A stretch of DNA of 64,000 nt from SYFY01 sp041752315. Lineage in GTDB: Bacteria > Pseudomonadota > Gammaproteobacteria > Pseudomonadales > Azotimanducaceae. Both the position numbers and the translations under genes were made by a program. Within the stretch, counting starts at the first letter, position 1, and every line of letters begins with the position of its first letter. This document shows, piece by piece, positions 34,814 through 43,250 of this stretch. The DNA lies in assembly GCA_041752315.1 (NCBI GenBank), contig JBGSHJ010000025.1, forward strand, positions 114,202 through 178,201, given 5' to 3'. The notes beneath the pieces are model-generated. The model did no database searches, was not told the origin of the DNA, and saw nothing but the letters and a program-made list of their open reading frames with translations.

Positions 34814-35891
34814 GTGCGTTTGAACAGAGGGTGGCGAGCGTTGCCACCCATGCCGGATCGGCGTTCAGGCAGGGTACGAGCGTGAGTGATTCACCACCTG
34901 CTGCCATGAATGTACGCCGTCCGCTGATCTCGATTTCTTCGAGCGTTTCCAGGTTGTCGGCCACAAACGCCGGGCATACCACCACCAGGCGTTTGACACC
35001 CTTGCCCGGCAGTTCCTGCAACGTTGCATCCGTATACGGTGCAAGCCATGGCAATCTCCCGAGTCTGGACTGATAACTGATCGCCCAACGATCCCTGGCC
35101 AGACCCAGTGCCTGCGCCAGCAGGCTGGAAGTGACCCGCGTCTGATGCCGGTAGCAGGTTGCGTGCGCGGCAGAGGGTGTTTCACAGCAGTCGTCGGTAC
35201 GCAGACAGTGCGCTGCAGTAGGGTCTGCTTTGGTCATGTGGCGTTCGGGCAGACCGTGAAAACTCATCAGCAGCAGATCGAAATTGTTGGGTAGCGTGCG
35301 TCGTGTGACGTCGGCGAGTGCGCAGATGTAGTCAGGGTCAGCGTAAAACGGTGCCAGTTCGAGCAAGGTCATGCCACGGGTCACCCTGCGCGCAGCTTCG
35401 AGCGCCGTCGTGGTGGTCGAGTCTGCATACTGCGGATAGAGCGGGGCGAGCAGAACTCGTTCGACACCCTGTTTGCGCAGGCTCTCGACAGCGCCGGCGA
35501 TGGAGGGTTCGCCGTACCGCATGGCCAGCGCGATGGGAACGTCTGTACGGGACGCCAGCAGGTCCCGAAGTGCCATCCCGTTCTGCAGCAGTGGCGAGCC
35601 ATAACCATACTGATCCGGTGGTTGCCACACCTGCGCATAAGCATGGGCGCTGCGTTTTGGCCGGGTCGGCAGGATGAACAGTGACACGATCAGACGGCGG
35701 ATGGGCGCCGGTACATCGAGCACATGGCGATCCATGAGAAATTCGTTGAGATAACTGCGGACATCCCGGACTGCGGGTGACGCAGGTGAGCCGAGGTTGA
35801 TGAGCAGTACACCGTCCTTTCGGGAGTTCAGAACATGTCCTTGGTTGGTCAGGGGCGGTGCGATAGTATCCGCGGCCCTTGAGCCTGTCAT
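34803..35891 (-). CDS. hemH: Ferrochelatase
   Basis: Inserts Fe2+ into protoporphyrin IX, the last step of haem synthesis. The catalytic histidine lies in SFHGLPERH and the GVLLINLGSP, LPTRPKRSAHAY and AFVADNLETLEEIEI regions are typical of HemH. A Cys-rich stretch (CLRTDDCCETP, then CYRHQ) could be a metal site. The start is uncertain: ATG 35891 has no ribosome site and gives an N-terminal tail before the conserved part. It is divergent from hisH by only 13 bases. Five P450-type genes in the window would need haem supply. Confidence 0.94.
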   Translation of the reverse strand: MTGSRAADTIAPPLTNQGHVLNSRKDGVLLINLGSPASPAVRDVRSYLNEFLMDRHVLDVPAPIRRLIVSLFILPTRPKRSAHAYAQVWQPPDQYGYGSPLLQNGMALRDLLASRTDVPIALAMRYGEPSIAGAVESLRKQGVERVLLAPLYPQYADSTTTTALEAARRVTRGMTLLELAPFYADPDYICALADVTRRTLPNNFDLLLMSFHGLPERHMTKADPTAAHCLRTDDCCETPSAAHATCYRHQTRVTSSLLAQALGLARDRWAISYQSRLGRLPWLAPYTDATLQELPGKGVKRLVVVCPAFVADNLETLEEIEISGRRTFMAAGGESLTLVPCLNADPAWVATLATLCSNALSR

Positions 35892-35904
35892 GTGAGGAAA
35901 CACC

Positions 35905-36531
35905 GTGAACGCGACCGCCGCCATCGTCGACTACGACGCGGGTAATCTGCGCAGCGTGCTGCGGGCGTGTCACGAAGTTGGCCTGCATGCACAGATTGTC
36001 GGCGATCCAGATGCGTTGCTTTCTGCCAGTCGCGTGATTTTTCCCGGCGTGGGCGCAGCCGGTGCAGCGATGCAGAGCCTGAAACGTCGGGGTCTGGATT
36101 CTGCGCTGAAAGAGGTCATTGCGCGGGGAACACCTACCCTGGGCATATGCCTGGGCCTGCAGATTTCGCTCGAGTACTCCGAGGAGAACGACACCACCAC
36201 GCTAGGGCTTTTCCCCGGCACGGTTCGGCGTTTTGAGCTGAAGGATCCGGATCTCAAGGTGCCACACATGGGCTGGAACGAGGTACGCGGAGTGCGTGAA
36301 CATCCGCTGCTGGCAGGGCTTGCTCCGGGCGATGAGTTTTATTACGTCCATTCCTACTTTCCCGATCCGACCGACCGCAGCCTGGTTTATGCCGTAAGCG
36401 ATTACGAACAGGAGTTTGCCTGTGCACTGGGCAGGGACAACTATTTTGCGACCCAGTTCCACCCTGAAAAGAGTGGTCGGGTCGGGTTGCGGCTGCTGGC
36501 CGCGTTTTCCGGCTGGAGTGGCACATGCTGA
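35905..36531 (+). CDS. hisH: Imidazole glycerol phosphate synthase, glutaminase subunit
   Basis: 208-residue class I glutamine amidotransferase that feeds ammonia to HisF in histidine synthesis. Nucleophile is in LGICLGLQ, with the His/Glu pair in QFHPEKSG. GTG 35905 has GAGGA 7 bases upstream. It overlaps hisF by 7 bases. The rest of the usual his operon (hisB, hisA, hisI) is not here. Confidence 0.95.
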   Translation: MNATAAIVDYDAGNLRSVLRACHEVGLHAQIVGDPDALLSASRVIFPGVGAAGAAMQSLKRRGLDSALKEVIARGTPTLGICLGLQISLEYSEENDTTTLGLFPGTVRRFELKDPDLKVPHMGWNEVRGVREHPLLAGLAPGDEFYYVHSYFPDPTDRSLVYAVSDYEQEFACALGRDNYFATQFHPEKSGRVGLRLLAAFSGWSGTC

Positions 36532-37304
36532 GCAAACGGGTGATCGCCTGCCTGGATGTACGCGACGGGAAACTTGCCAAGAGCGTGAGGTTCGTGGACA
36601 CGAAGGACATTGGCGACCCCGTGCAGAAAGCGCGTGAGTACTACGAAGACGGGCTTGATGAACTGGTTTTTTATGACATCACTGCCTCGAGTGATGCTCG
36701 CAGCATCATGCTGGACGTCGTCGAACGGGTGGCCGAGCAGGTGTTCATTCCCCTGTCAGTCGGTGGCGGGGTGCGCAGTGTCGGTGATGCGACCGACCTG
36801 AGGCTGGCCGGGGCAGAAAAAATCAATGTCAATTCGGCTGCCGTGCAGCGTCCGGCCTTGATCAGTGAGTGTGCACAGGCCATTGGCAATCAGAACATCG
36901 TGCTATCGATGGATATCCGCCGTGTGGCCGTCAGCGCGCAGATTCCTTCAGGCTATGAGATTGTCATCAATGGTGGTCGCAAGCCGATGGGGATCGACGC
37001 CCTGTGGTGGGCAAAGGAAGGTGAGCGGCTGGGCGCGGGTGAACTGGTGGTGAATTCCATCGACGCCGATGGCACACGTGATGGGTATGATCTGACCCTG
37101 ACTTCACTGATTTCAAGGGCCGTGCGTATTCCTGTCATCGCCAGCGGTGGTGCCGGCAAGCCAGAGCATCTCTACGACGTGCTGACGGCGGGTGCTGCCG
37201 ATGCAGCCCTGATCGCCTCAATGGTGCACTACGGCGATTATCGGGTCAGCGAACTCAAACAGTATCTGCACGATCGACACGTGAAGATCCGAATGTCCTG
37301 GTGA
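36525..37304 (+). CDS. hisF: Imidazole glycerol phosphate synthase, cyclase subunit
   Basis: 259-residue TIM-barrel cyclase that uses ammonia from HisH to form IGP and AICAR. Asp11 (ACLDVRDGK) and the second acid in SMDIRRV are present. The barrel motifs FYDITAS, VGGGVRS and ASGGAGKPEH are intact. The segment IPSGYEIVINGGRKPMG and the loop KSVRF in place of KGVNF recall versions I associate from memory with deltaproteobacteria rather than common enterobacterial HisF. Translationally coupled to hisH, followed 7 bases later by a quinone oxidoreductase. Confidence 0.95.
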   Translation: MLSKRVIACLDVRDGKLAKSVRFVDTKDIGDPVQKAREYYEDGLDELVFYDITASSDARSIMLDVVERVAEQVFIPLSVGGGVRSVGDATDLRLAGAEKINVNSAAVQRPALISECAQAIGNQNIVLSMDIRRVAVSAQIPSGYEIVINGGRKPMGIDALWWAKEGERLGAGELVVNSIDADGTRDGYDLTLTSLISRAVRIPVIASGGAGKPEHLYDVLTAGAADAALIASMVHYGDYRVSELKQYLHDRHVKIRMSW

Positions 37305-37311
37305 GGAACAC

Positions 37312-38283
37312 ATGAAAGCGATACTCGTTGAAGGAACAAAACTGGTCTGGGGTAGCACCGAGCGACCGGAAACAGGCGCCGGGCAGGTTCGCATCGCGGT
37401 GCACGCCAGTGCGGTGAATCGTGCAGATCTTGTCCAGCGGTCGGGTGGTTATCCACCACCGGCTGGCGCGAGTCCGATACTCGGTCTCGAGTGCTCTGGC
37501 ATCGTCACGGAGATCGGCGAAAACGTGATTCGTGTGCAGCCCGGAGATCATGTGTGCGCCCTGCTGGCGGGTGGTGGGTATGCCGAAGAAGTGGTCGTGC
37601 CAGCAGGTCAGGTGTTGAAAATGCCGTCCAATATCTCCTTTGTGGAAGCGGCGGCGCTACCGGAAGTGTTTGCAACGGCCTACCTCAATCTCTACATGGA
37701 AGGTGGGTTGCAGCGCGGTGAGCGTGTGCTGATCCACGCCGGTGCGTCGGGTGTTGGCACCGCGGCAATCCAGCTTTGCAAAAGTACTTTCAACCCCTGT
37801 TTCATCACCGCCAGTGGACAACGCAAGATCATCGCCTGCGTCGCACTGGGCGCCGATGGCGGGCACGATCGGGCCAGTGGCAGCTTTGTGGACGTGGTGC
37901 AGGAATGGAGTGGCAAGGACGGCGTCCAGGTGGTCCTCGATCCGGTGGCGGCTGCCTACTTCGCCGACAACCTGAAGGTCATGTCGATCGATTCCCGTCT
38001 GGTGCTTATCGGCATGATGGGCGGGGCGACGGTTGACGCAAACCTCGGTGCCATCCTGATGAAGCGGGTCAAGGTCATCGGTTCGACGCTGCGTGCACGA
38101 AGCATTGCCTACAAGTCCTCGGTGATGGATGGTCTGCAGCGTGATGTATGGCCACGAATCGAAGAGGGCACCATCAGGGCCATTGTCGAAGCCGTGATCC
38201 CGATGCAGGAAGCTGCGCGTGCACACGACCTGATTGCCGGTAACGACACGATCGGCAAGGTCGTACTGCAACTCAACCCGTAG
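37312..38283 (+). CDS. NAD(P)H quinone oxidoreductase (PIG3/QOR-like, zinc-independent MDR)
   Basis: 323-residue medium-chain dehydrogenase/reductase without the zinc-binding cysteines. The early pattern SAVNRADLVQRSGGYPPP and NADPH loop HAGASGVGTAAIQLCK match the PIG3/TP53I3 type quinone oxidoreductases. Start ATG 37312 has GAGGA 7 bases upstream. Its 3' end overlaps the DUF2855 gene by 11 bases on the other strand. Substrate likely a quinone or enone. Confidence 0.93.
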   Translation: MKAILVEGTKLVWGSTERPETGAGQVRIAVHASAVNRADLVQRSGGYPPPAGASPILGLECSGIVTEIGENVIRVQPGDHVCALLAGGGYAEEVVVPAGQVLKMPSNISFVEAAALPEVFATAYLNLYMEGGLQRGERVLIHAGASGVGTAAIQLCKSTFNPCFITASGQRKIIACVALGADGGHDRASGSFVDVVQEWSGKDGVQVVLDPVAAAYFADNLKVMSIDSRLVLIGMMGGATVDANLGAILMKRVKVIGSTLRARSIAYKSSVMDGLQRDVWPRIEEGTIRAIVEAVIPMQEAARAHDLIAGNDTIGKVVLQLNP

Positions 38284-39382
38284 ACGCCAGCCCGACCGAC
38301 AGGATGTGACCGACAGAAGGCAGATTCCGGCCACTCACAACTTCCGACCATGAGGCTTCAACAGCGCGCTGGCCGATACCATACTGAATGTCGATCCAGC
38401 CTGCCGAAGCATCCAGGAACGGTTGCCACACCCTGGCGAGAGCCGCTTCCATGCCACCGGCTCCCCACTGCTCGCGCCGCTGCTCGATGTGTCCCGGAGC
38501 AAAAAAAGGCGATGGGCGCGGCCCGGCCATCGTTGTCGTGCCACGCAACGCCTGCCAGTGGGTTGCACCGACCTGGCAGCTGTATTTCAGATCCGCGTCC
38601 AGCCAGTCATGCACTGCGGCCAATGCGGTCCGATTGCCTGCCATGTCCACGATGACGGAAGGCACACGAGCAAGCGATCCGGTCTCGCTGTAGGCGATGA
38701 CCTGGTCGTAACAGCCTGTGCCGCGAACAAACGCCCGATTGTCGCTGCCGGTGAGTCCGATGACCTGCAAGCCTTCGCCCTGCCGGCGTTTGAGCAGCCA
38801 GGCCAGTCCCAGTGATGTCTTGGAAGACGCACTGGTGAGGATGATCTGCTGCGCACCAAAAAATGTGTTGGTTGCAAGGAAGTCATCGAGCAGGAAGGAC
38901 GTTGTAAACAGGGGGCGATAGAGCATCTGCACCGACTCGGTGTCTGCCCGCCAGGCCGGATCGTTCTGGACCCGCGTGTACTGGTTGTAGACCACCGCAA
39001 GACTCTGTCGATGTTCACTCAGATCCCGCAATCCTCGGGGATTGACCTTGCCGGCCTTGATCACCAGATGGCTCGACATGGGGAAATACCCATACAGGCG
39101 TTCGCCCGCCAGAACGTCGGGGTGATTCGACATCACCACATCGGCAAACCCCCAGACAGGCACCCGACCGAAGCCCGGCGGCGCTGGAAAGAAGTTCCAG
39201 TAGTTCATGCTGTCGCCTGCGACAGCATAGGTGACGTTGTTGGCGGTCAGGGCAAAACGATCAATTCGCAGCAGCACCTCGTCCCGGGCGAGCGTTGCGG
39301 GCAGAGGTGCTTCGGTCCACGAGGTCGCGGCCAGGTTGTCGCGACGGACCAGAAAGTCCACTGCGCAGGTGTTGTCAGTCAT
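38273..39382 (-). CDS. DUF2855 family protein
   Basis: 369-residue soluble protein of the DUF2855 family, an MDR-like fold without zinc site. The N-terminal LLRIDRFALTANNVTYAVAGD, the YWNFFPAP motif and the LTSASSKTSLGLAWLL segment (about 180-195, cofactor-like) are characteristic. Reaction not established for the family; reduction of an unsaturated compound is possible. ATG 39382 follows GGAG by 7 bases. Confidence 0.88.
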   Translation of the reverse strand: MTDNTCAVDFLVRRDNLAATSWTEAPLPATLARDEVLLRIDRFALTANNVTYAVAGDSMNYWNFFPAPPGFGRVPVWGFADVVMSNHPDVLAGERLYGYFPMSSHLVIKAGKVNPRGLRDLSEHRQSLAVVYNQYTRVQNDPAWRADTESVQMLYRPLFTTSFLLDDFLATNTFFGAQQIILTSASSKTSLGLAWLLKRRQGEGLQVIGLTGSDNRAFVRGTGCYDQVIAYSETGSLARVPSVIVDMAGNRTALAAVHDWLDADLKYSCQVGATHWQALRGTTTMAGPRPSPFFAPGHIEQRREQWGAGGMEAALARVWQPFLDASAGWIDIQYGIGQRAVEASWSEVVSGRNLPSVGHILSVGLASTG

Positions 39383-39504
39383 GCTTCTGCTCCCGGATAA
39401 GATTCGCTGAAATCGGGGAGTCTAGCCGTTTTGGATGCATACCGATGCACTGGTGTGTATCTTCCCTGCTCAGCCCTTGCGCCGTCCTGGATCGGTGAAG
39501 GGCT

Positions 39505-39524
39505 GTCAGGAATCTGATCCTGAC
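39505..39524. promoter_or_regulatory. Inverted repeat in divergent control region
   Basis: A perfect dyad GTCAGGA-6-TCCTGAC lies in the 177-base gap between the DUF2855 gene and the hydrolase/acyl-CoA dehydrogenase unit, 35 bases upstream of the hydrolase GTG. It fits an operator for a dimeric repressor or a short RNA hairpin. Confidence 0.4.
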
Positions 39525-39559
39525 CGGGCCTCGAACCGGTTCTGGCGGGGAGCACTGAA

Positions 39560-40810
39560 GTGGGAACAGACAAGCGAATGAACGCGATTGAATGGGCGCG
39601 GGCGTGTTCAGCGGACGGGGAGTTCCAACTCGCGGCCCGTCACTGGACCGGTGGCTTGCGCTTGCGAATTGGCGATGAACTACTGGCGCTTGCCGTGATC
39701 GACGGCTCAGCCAGTCCGCCAACGGCAAGCCCGTCGGGCCACTGGATCGAGTATGCGGGCAACAACCTCGTCTGGCAGGAAATCCTCTCTCCGGTTCCTC
39801 CGCGTTTCAGCAACGATCTGGTCGCCCGCATGAGTACCCACGGTGGGCTCGCGGTGACGGGTGACCCCTTGACGGCAGCGCAGTACTACGGAGCGATCAT
39901 GCGGGCCGTAGAACTGCTTCGGCCAGCAATACCCATCAACCCACCAGGTCCGGAAGCCGTCGAGGGCTCGTTTGATGCACCAGTGGGCCGTTATGTGCAT
40001 CTCAATCTGCAGGGCCACGACCATCGTCTGTACTACGAAGAGGCCGGGCAGGGCGTTCCGGTGCTGTTGCAGCACACCGCCGGTTGTCATGGCAGCCAGT
40101 GGCGGCATCTTTTTGAATGCCCGGAGATCACCAGCCGTTTCAGATTGATCGCCTATGACCTCCCCATGCATGGCAAGTCCCTGCCGCCGACCACAAAAGA
40201 CTGGTGGGCTGAGCCTTACCGGTTGAAAGGGGACTTCCTGCGCAGCGTACCCATCGGGCTCGCCAGGGTACTCAAGCTCGAACGGCCCGTTTTCATGGGC
40301 TGTTCTGTTGGCGGCTTGCTGGCACTCGACCTCGCTCACAAACACGCAGACACATTCAGGGCCGTCATCTCCGTTGAAGGCGCGCTGCGTATCGGTGGGG
40401 ACCTCGCGAGCCTGGGCATGCTGCATCACCCGCAGGTGAGCAATGAATACAAGGCGCGATTGATGGATGGCCTGATGGCCCCTCAATCACCGCTCGAGCT
40501 GCGCCGCGAAACCAGCTTTGTGTACGCCAGTGGCTGGCCCGCCTCCTTCCTTGGTGACCTTCATTACTACATCGAAGAGTTTGATCTCAGGACCACTGCC
40601 CGGGAGATCGATACACGTCGCATCGCCGTGCACATCCTCTCCGGAGAGTACGACCACAGTGGTCGCTCGGAACTCGGGCGGGCCGCGCATGCCGCCATAC
40701 CAGGTTCCACGTGGCAGGAGATGAAGGGTGTGGGTCATTTCCCCATGTCGGAGAACCCGGAGGTGTTTCGAAAGTATCTGCAGCCCATCCTGGAGACCAT
40801 AACCCCGTGA
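39560..40810 (+). CDS. Alpha/beta hydrolase with N-terminal SCP2-like segment
   Basis: 416-residue protein. Residues about 140-416 form an alpha/beta hydrolase: nucleophile Ser249 in GCSVGG, acid in GEYDHSG and His in GVGHFPM. The first 130 residues (WTGGLRLRIGDELLALAVIDG) resemble an SCP2-type lipid-binding fold, which is an inference from pattern only. It overlaps the first acyl-CoA dehydrogenase by four bases (GTGA), so its job is probably to hydrolyse an ester, thioester or lactone in the same pathway. GTG 39560 has GGGGAG 8 bases upstream; ATG 39578 is an alternative. Confidence 0.85.
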   Translation: MGTDKRMNAIEWARACSADGEFQLAARHWTGGLRLRIGDELLALAVIDGSASPPTASPSGHWIEYAGNNLVWQEILSPVPPRFSNDLVARMSTHGGLAVTGDPLTAAQYYGAIMRAVELLRPAIPINPPGPEAVEGSFDAPVGRYVHLNLQGHDHRLYYEEAGQGVPVLLQHTAGCHGSQWRHLFECPEITSRFRLIAYDLPMHGKSLPPTTKDWWAEPYRLKGDFLRSVPIGLARVLKLERPVFMGCSVGGLLALDLAHKHADTFRAVISVEGALRIGGDLASLGMLHHPQVSNEYKARLMDGLMAPQSPLELRRETSFVYASGWPASFLGDLHYYIEEFDLRTTAREIDTRRIAVHILSGEYDHSGRSELGRAAHAAIPGSTWQEMKGVGHFPMSENPEVFRKYLQPILETITP

Positions 40811-41952
40811 GCGGAACGGTAACCTTTGTCCACACACAAGAGCAGACGCTGTTCCGCGATTCCCTGCGCAGATTCCTCGACGCGACCTCGCCCACCACCA
40901 GGGTGCGACAGGTGATGGAAAGCGAATCGGGATTTGATGCAGACCTGTGGAAGCGCATGGGCGACGAACTGGCTTTACCGGGCATCGGCATTGCAGAGAC
41001 CGACGGTGGCGCTGGGTTTGGCTGGACCGAAGTCTGCATCGCCATGGAGGAGTTTGGCCGCACACTCTGTCCAAGTCCGTTCATGGCGTCATCCGTCCTC
41101 TCGATGGCCGCTCTCTCCACCATGGCACCTGCCACAGGTGCAGCGCTGCTGTCGTCCATTGCGAGTGGCACACATCACTGCGCGCTGGCCGCCCAGGAGT
41201 TGCACGGACAATGGGATTTTGCTGACTGGCAATGCACGGCCATTGAAAAAGATGGGACCTTTCGCCTCGATGGCGTGAAACATCTTGTTGTCGATGGCGC
41301 ACAGGCGCAGACGTTGCTGGTCGTTGCCCGCCGGGCTGATCAACCGACCCTTGCGCTGTTCGAAGTGGAGACCAGCACGGCGGGTGTGGATCGCCGGCCG
41401 CTCAAGGTCATCGATCCCACCCGACGCCTTGCACAGGTCACGCTGAAGGGTGCCCAGGGGCGATTGCTCGGGACGACAGGCAAGGACAATGCAGGGCTCG
41501 AACGCACACTGGACCTGGCGTCCATTGCACTGGCAAACGAAATGGTCGGTGGCATGGGCAGACTGTTTGCGGACACGCTGGCTTATACGCGCCTGCGGGT
41601 TCAGTTTGGGCGGAACATTGCCTCGTTCCAGGCGATCAAGCATCGGATGGCCGAGCTGCTGATCCAGGTCGAACTGGCCCGGTCGGCTGCTTACTACGCC
41701 GCATCTGCAGCCGACGCCGGGCTGAACAATCTCAGCTACCTGGCGAGCCTCGCCAAATCCCTCGCCAGTGACGCCTACCTGCTGGCCGCCCAGGAGGCGA
41801 TCCAGTTGCATGGAGGTATTGGCTTCACCTGGGATAACGATACCCATCTGTGGTTCAAGCGCGCCAAGAGTTCGGAGGTGTTTCTCGGCACACCGGCGTG
41901 GCACCGCGAACGCATGATCCGTGCACTGGAACGGTCAGGAGCCAACACATGA
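40807..41952 (+). CDS. Acyl-CoA dehydrogenase (first subunit of a pair)
   Basis: 381-residue flavoprotein-fold dehydrogenase. The C-terminal FAD motif QLHGGIGFTWDNDTHLWFKR is clear. Where medium-chain enzymes carry the catalytic Glu (YEGT) this reads VFLGTP, so that base is absent. It overlaps the next dehydrogenase as ATGA. Paired genes of this kind encode alpha2beta2 acyl-CoA dehydrogenases, best known from cholesterol side-chain degradation in mycobacteria (ChsE-type). GTG 40807 overlaps the hydrolase stop. Confidence 0.93.
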   Translation: MSGTVTFVHTQEQTLFRDSLRRFLDATSPTTRVRQVMESESGFDADLWKRMGDELALPGIGIAETDGGAGFGWTEVCIAMEEFGRTLCPSPFMASSVLSMAALSTMAPATGAALLSSIASGTHHCALAAQELHGQWDFADWQCTAIEKDGTFRLDGVKHLVVDGAQAQTLLVVARRADQPTLALFEVETSTAGVDRRPLKVIDPTRRLAQVTLKGAQGRLLGTTGKDNAGLERTLDLASIALANEMVGGMGRLFADTLAYTRLRVQFGRNIASFQAIKHRMAELLIQVELARSAAYYAASAADAGLNNLSYLASLAKSLASDAYLLAAQEAIQLHGGIGFTWDNDTHLWFKRAKSSEVFLGTPAWHRERMIRALERSGANT

Positions 41953-43217
41953 GCACTCCCGTGACGACCCCGGATCAGGATTCCGTTCGCCAGGAAGTTC
42001 GCAGCTGGCTCGAGGCAAACTGGGACGCGGATACCCCACTCATCGCCTGGCGCAACAAGCTGGTGGATTCAGGCTGGGGAATGCCCGAGTGGCCGGAAGC
42101 GTGGCATGGCCGTGGTTATTCCGCGGAACTGGTGCGGGTCGTGGAGCAGGAGTTTGGTCGGGTTGGCGCAGTGACCGGTGCGAAGGCAGGCATCCGCCTG
42201 CTCGCTGCTGCCACCTTGCTTGAACACGGCACCGATGCTCACAAGCGCACGTGGCTGCGTCGCATCATCACTGGCGAAGACACATGGTGCCAGTTGTTCA
42301 GTGAACCGGGCAGCGGTTCAGATCTGGCCGGGGCGACCACCCGGGCTGACCTGCGTGGGGACGAGTGGATCATCAACGGGCAGAAAGTCTGGACCACCAG
42401 CGCACATCACGCCAACTGGGGACTTCTGCTGGCACGTACCGACTGGGACGCACCCAAGCACAAGGGCCTGACCTTTTTTGTGATCAACATGCATCAGCCC
42501 GGTGTGGTCGTGCAGCCACTGCGGCAGATGAATGGTCACGCCTCCTTCAATCAGGTGTTCATCACCGACGCCGTGGTCCCCCGGGAATATCAGGTCGGGC
42601 AGGTCGGCAACGGGTGGGCAGTAGCCATGACCACGCTGGCGCATGAACGTCGTCGCGCGGATGGCCTTCGTTCCGGCAGTTCGGATGTGGATCGTGGCAG
42701 TCTTCGGCGTGGCCGCATTCATGCGGAGGAAGATGCCGAAAATCTGACGGTGCTCGCACCCTATACCTGGTATCCGCAACGTGCCGGACGCACCGATCTT
42801 GCGTTACCACAGGCGGTTGCCGGAGGACGTATTGCCGATCCGGTGGTACGGCAGGAACTCGCACGACTGCTCGCCATGTCCAGCACCGCGGAGTGGACAG
42901 CACGGCGGGCCCGTGCGGCACAACAAGCCGGCAAACCACAGGGACCGGAAGGATCACTGGGCAAGCTGGTCGCAAGTCATGTGGCGCGGCAGGCGCAGAA
43001 GGTGCACACGCTCATTGCCGATGGCGACTCGATGCTCGCTGGCGCAGACAGCCCACTGCAGGGGATCATCGCAGAAATCCTGCTCTCGGTACCCGCAGTC
43101 TCCATCGCCGGCGGAACCGACGAAATTCAGCGAAACATCATTGCCGAGCGTGTGCTGGACATGCCCAAGGAGCCTAGGTTCGACGACGGGCCATTCAGGG
43201 ATATTCCGCGGAACTGA
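41949..43217 (+). CDS. Acyl-CoA dehydrogenase (second subunit of a pair)
   Basis: 422-residue acyl-CoA dehydrogenase with FSEPGSGSDLAG (FAD/substrate motif, about 116-127), WTTSAHHANW, and C-terminal IAGGTDEIQRNIIAERVL. The YEGT glutamate position reads AGGT, so the catalytic base must come from elsewhere, such as the ER-containing helix TTLAHERR. The segment about 240-290 is longer and more polar than usual. ATG 41949 overlaps the preceding gene by four bases, implying a complex with it. Confidence 0.93.
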   Translation: MSTPVTTPDQDSVRQEVRSWLEANWDADTPLIAWRNKLVDSGWGMPEWPEAWHGRGYSAELVRVVEQEFGRVGAVTGAKAGIRLLAAATLLEHGTDAHKRTWLRRIITGEDTWCQLFSEPGSGSDLAGATTRADLRGDEWIINGQKVWTTSAHHANWGLLLARTDWDAPKHKGLTFFVINMHQPGVVVQPLRQMNGHASFNQVFITDAVVPREYQVGQVGNGWAVAMTTLAHERRRADGLRSGSSDVDRGSLRRGRIHAEEDAENLTVLAPYTWYPQRAGRTDLALPQAVAGGRIADPVVRQELARLLAMSSTAEWTARRARAAQQAGKPQGPEGSLGKLVASHVARQAQKVHTLIADGDSMLAGADSPLQGIIAEILLSVPAVSIAGGTDEIQRNIIAERVLDMPKEPRFDDGPFRDIPRN

Positions 43218-43220
43218 GAT

Positions 43221-43250
43221 GACCCGGGTTCGTGATCCGGGGACCGGGTC
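43221..43250. terminator. Hairpin between convergent ACAD and P450 genes
   Basis: GACCCGG (43221-43227) pairs perfectly with CCGGGTC (43244-43250), spanning 16 bases, right after the acyl-CoA dehydrogenase stop and touching the P450 stop. No T-tract. Confidence 0.4.
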
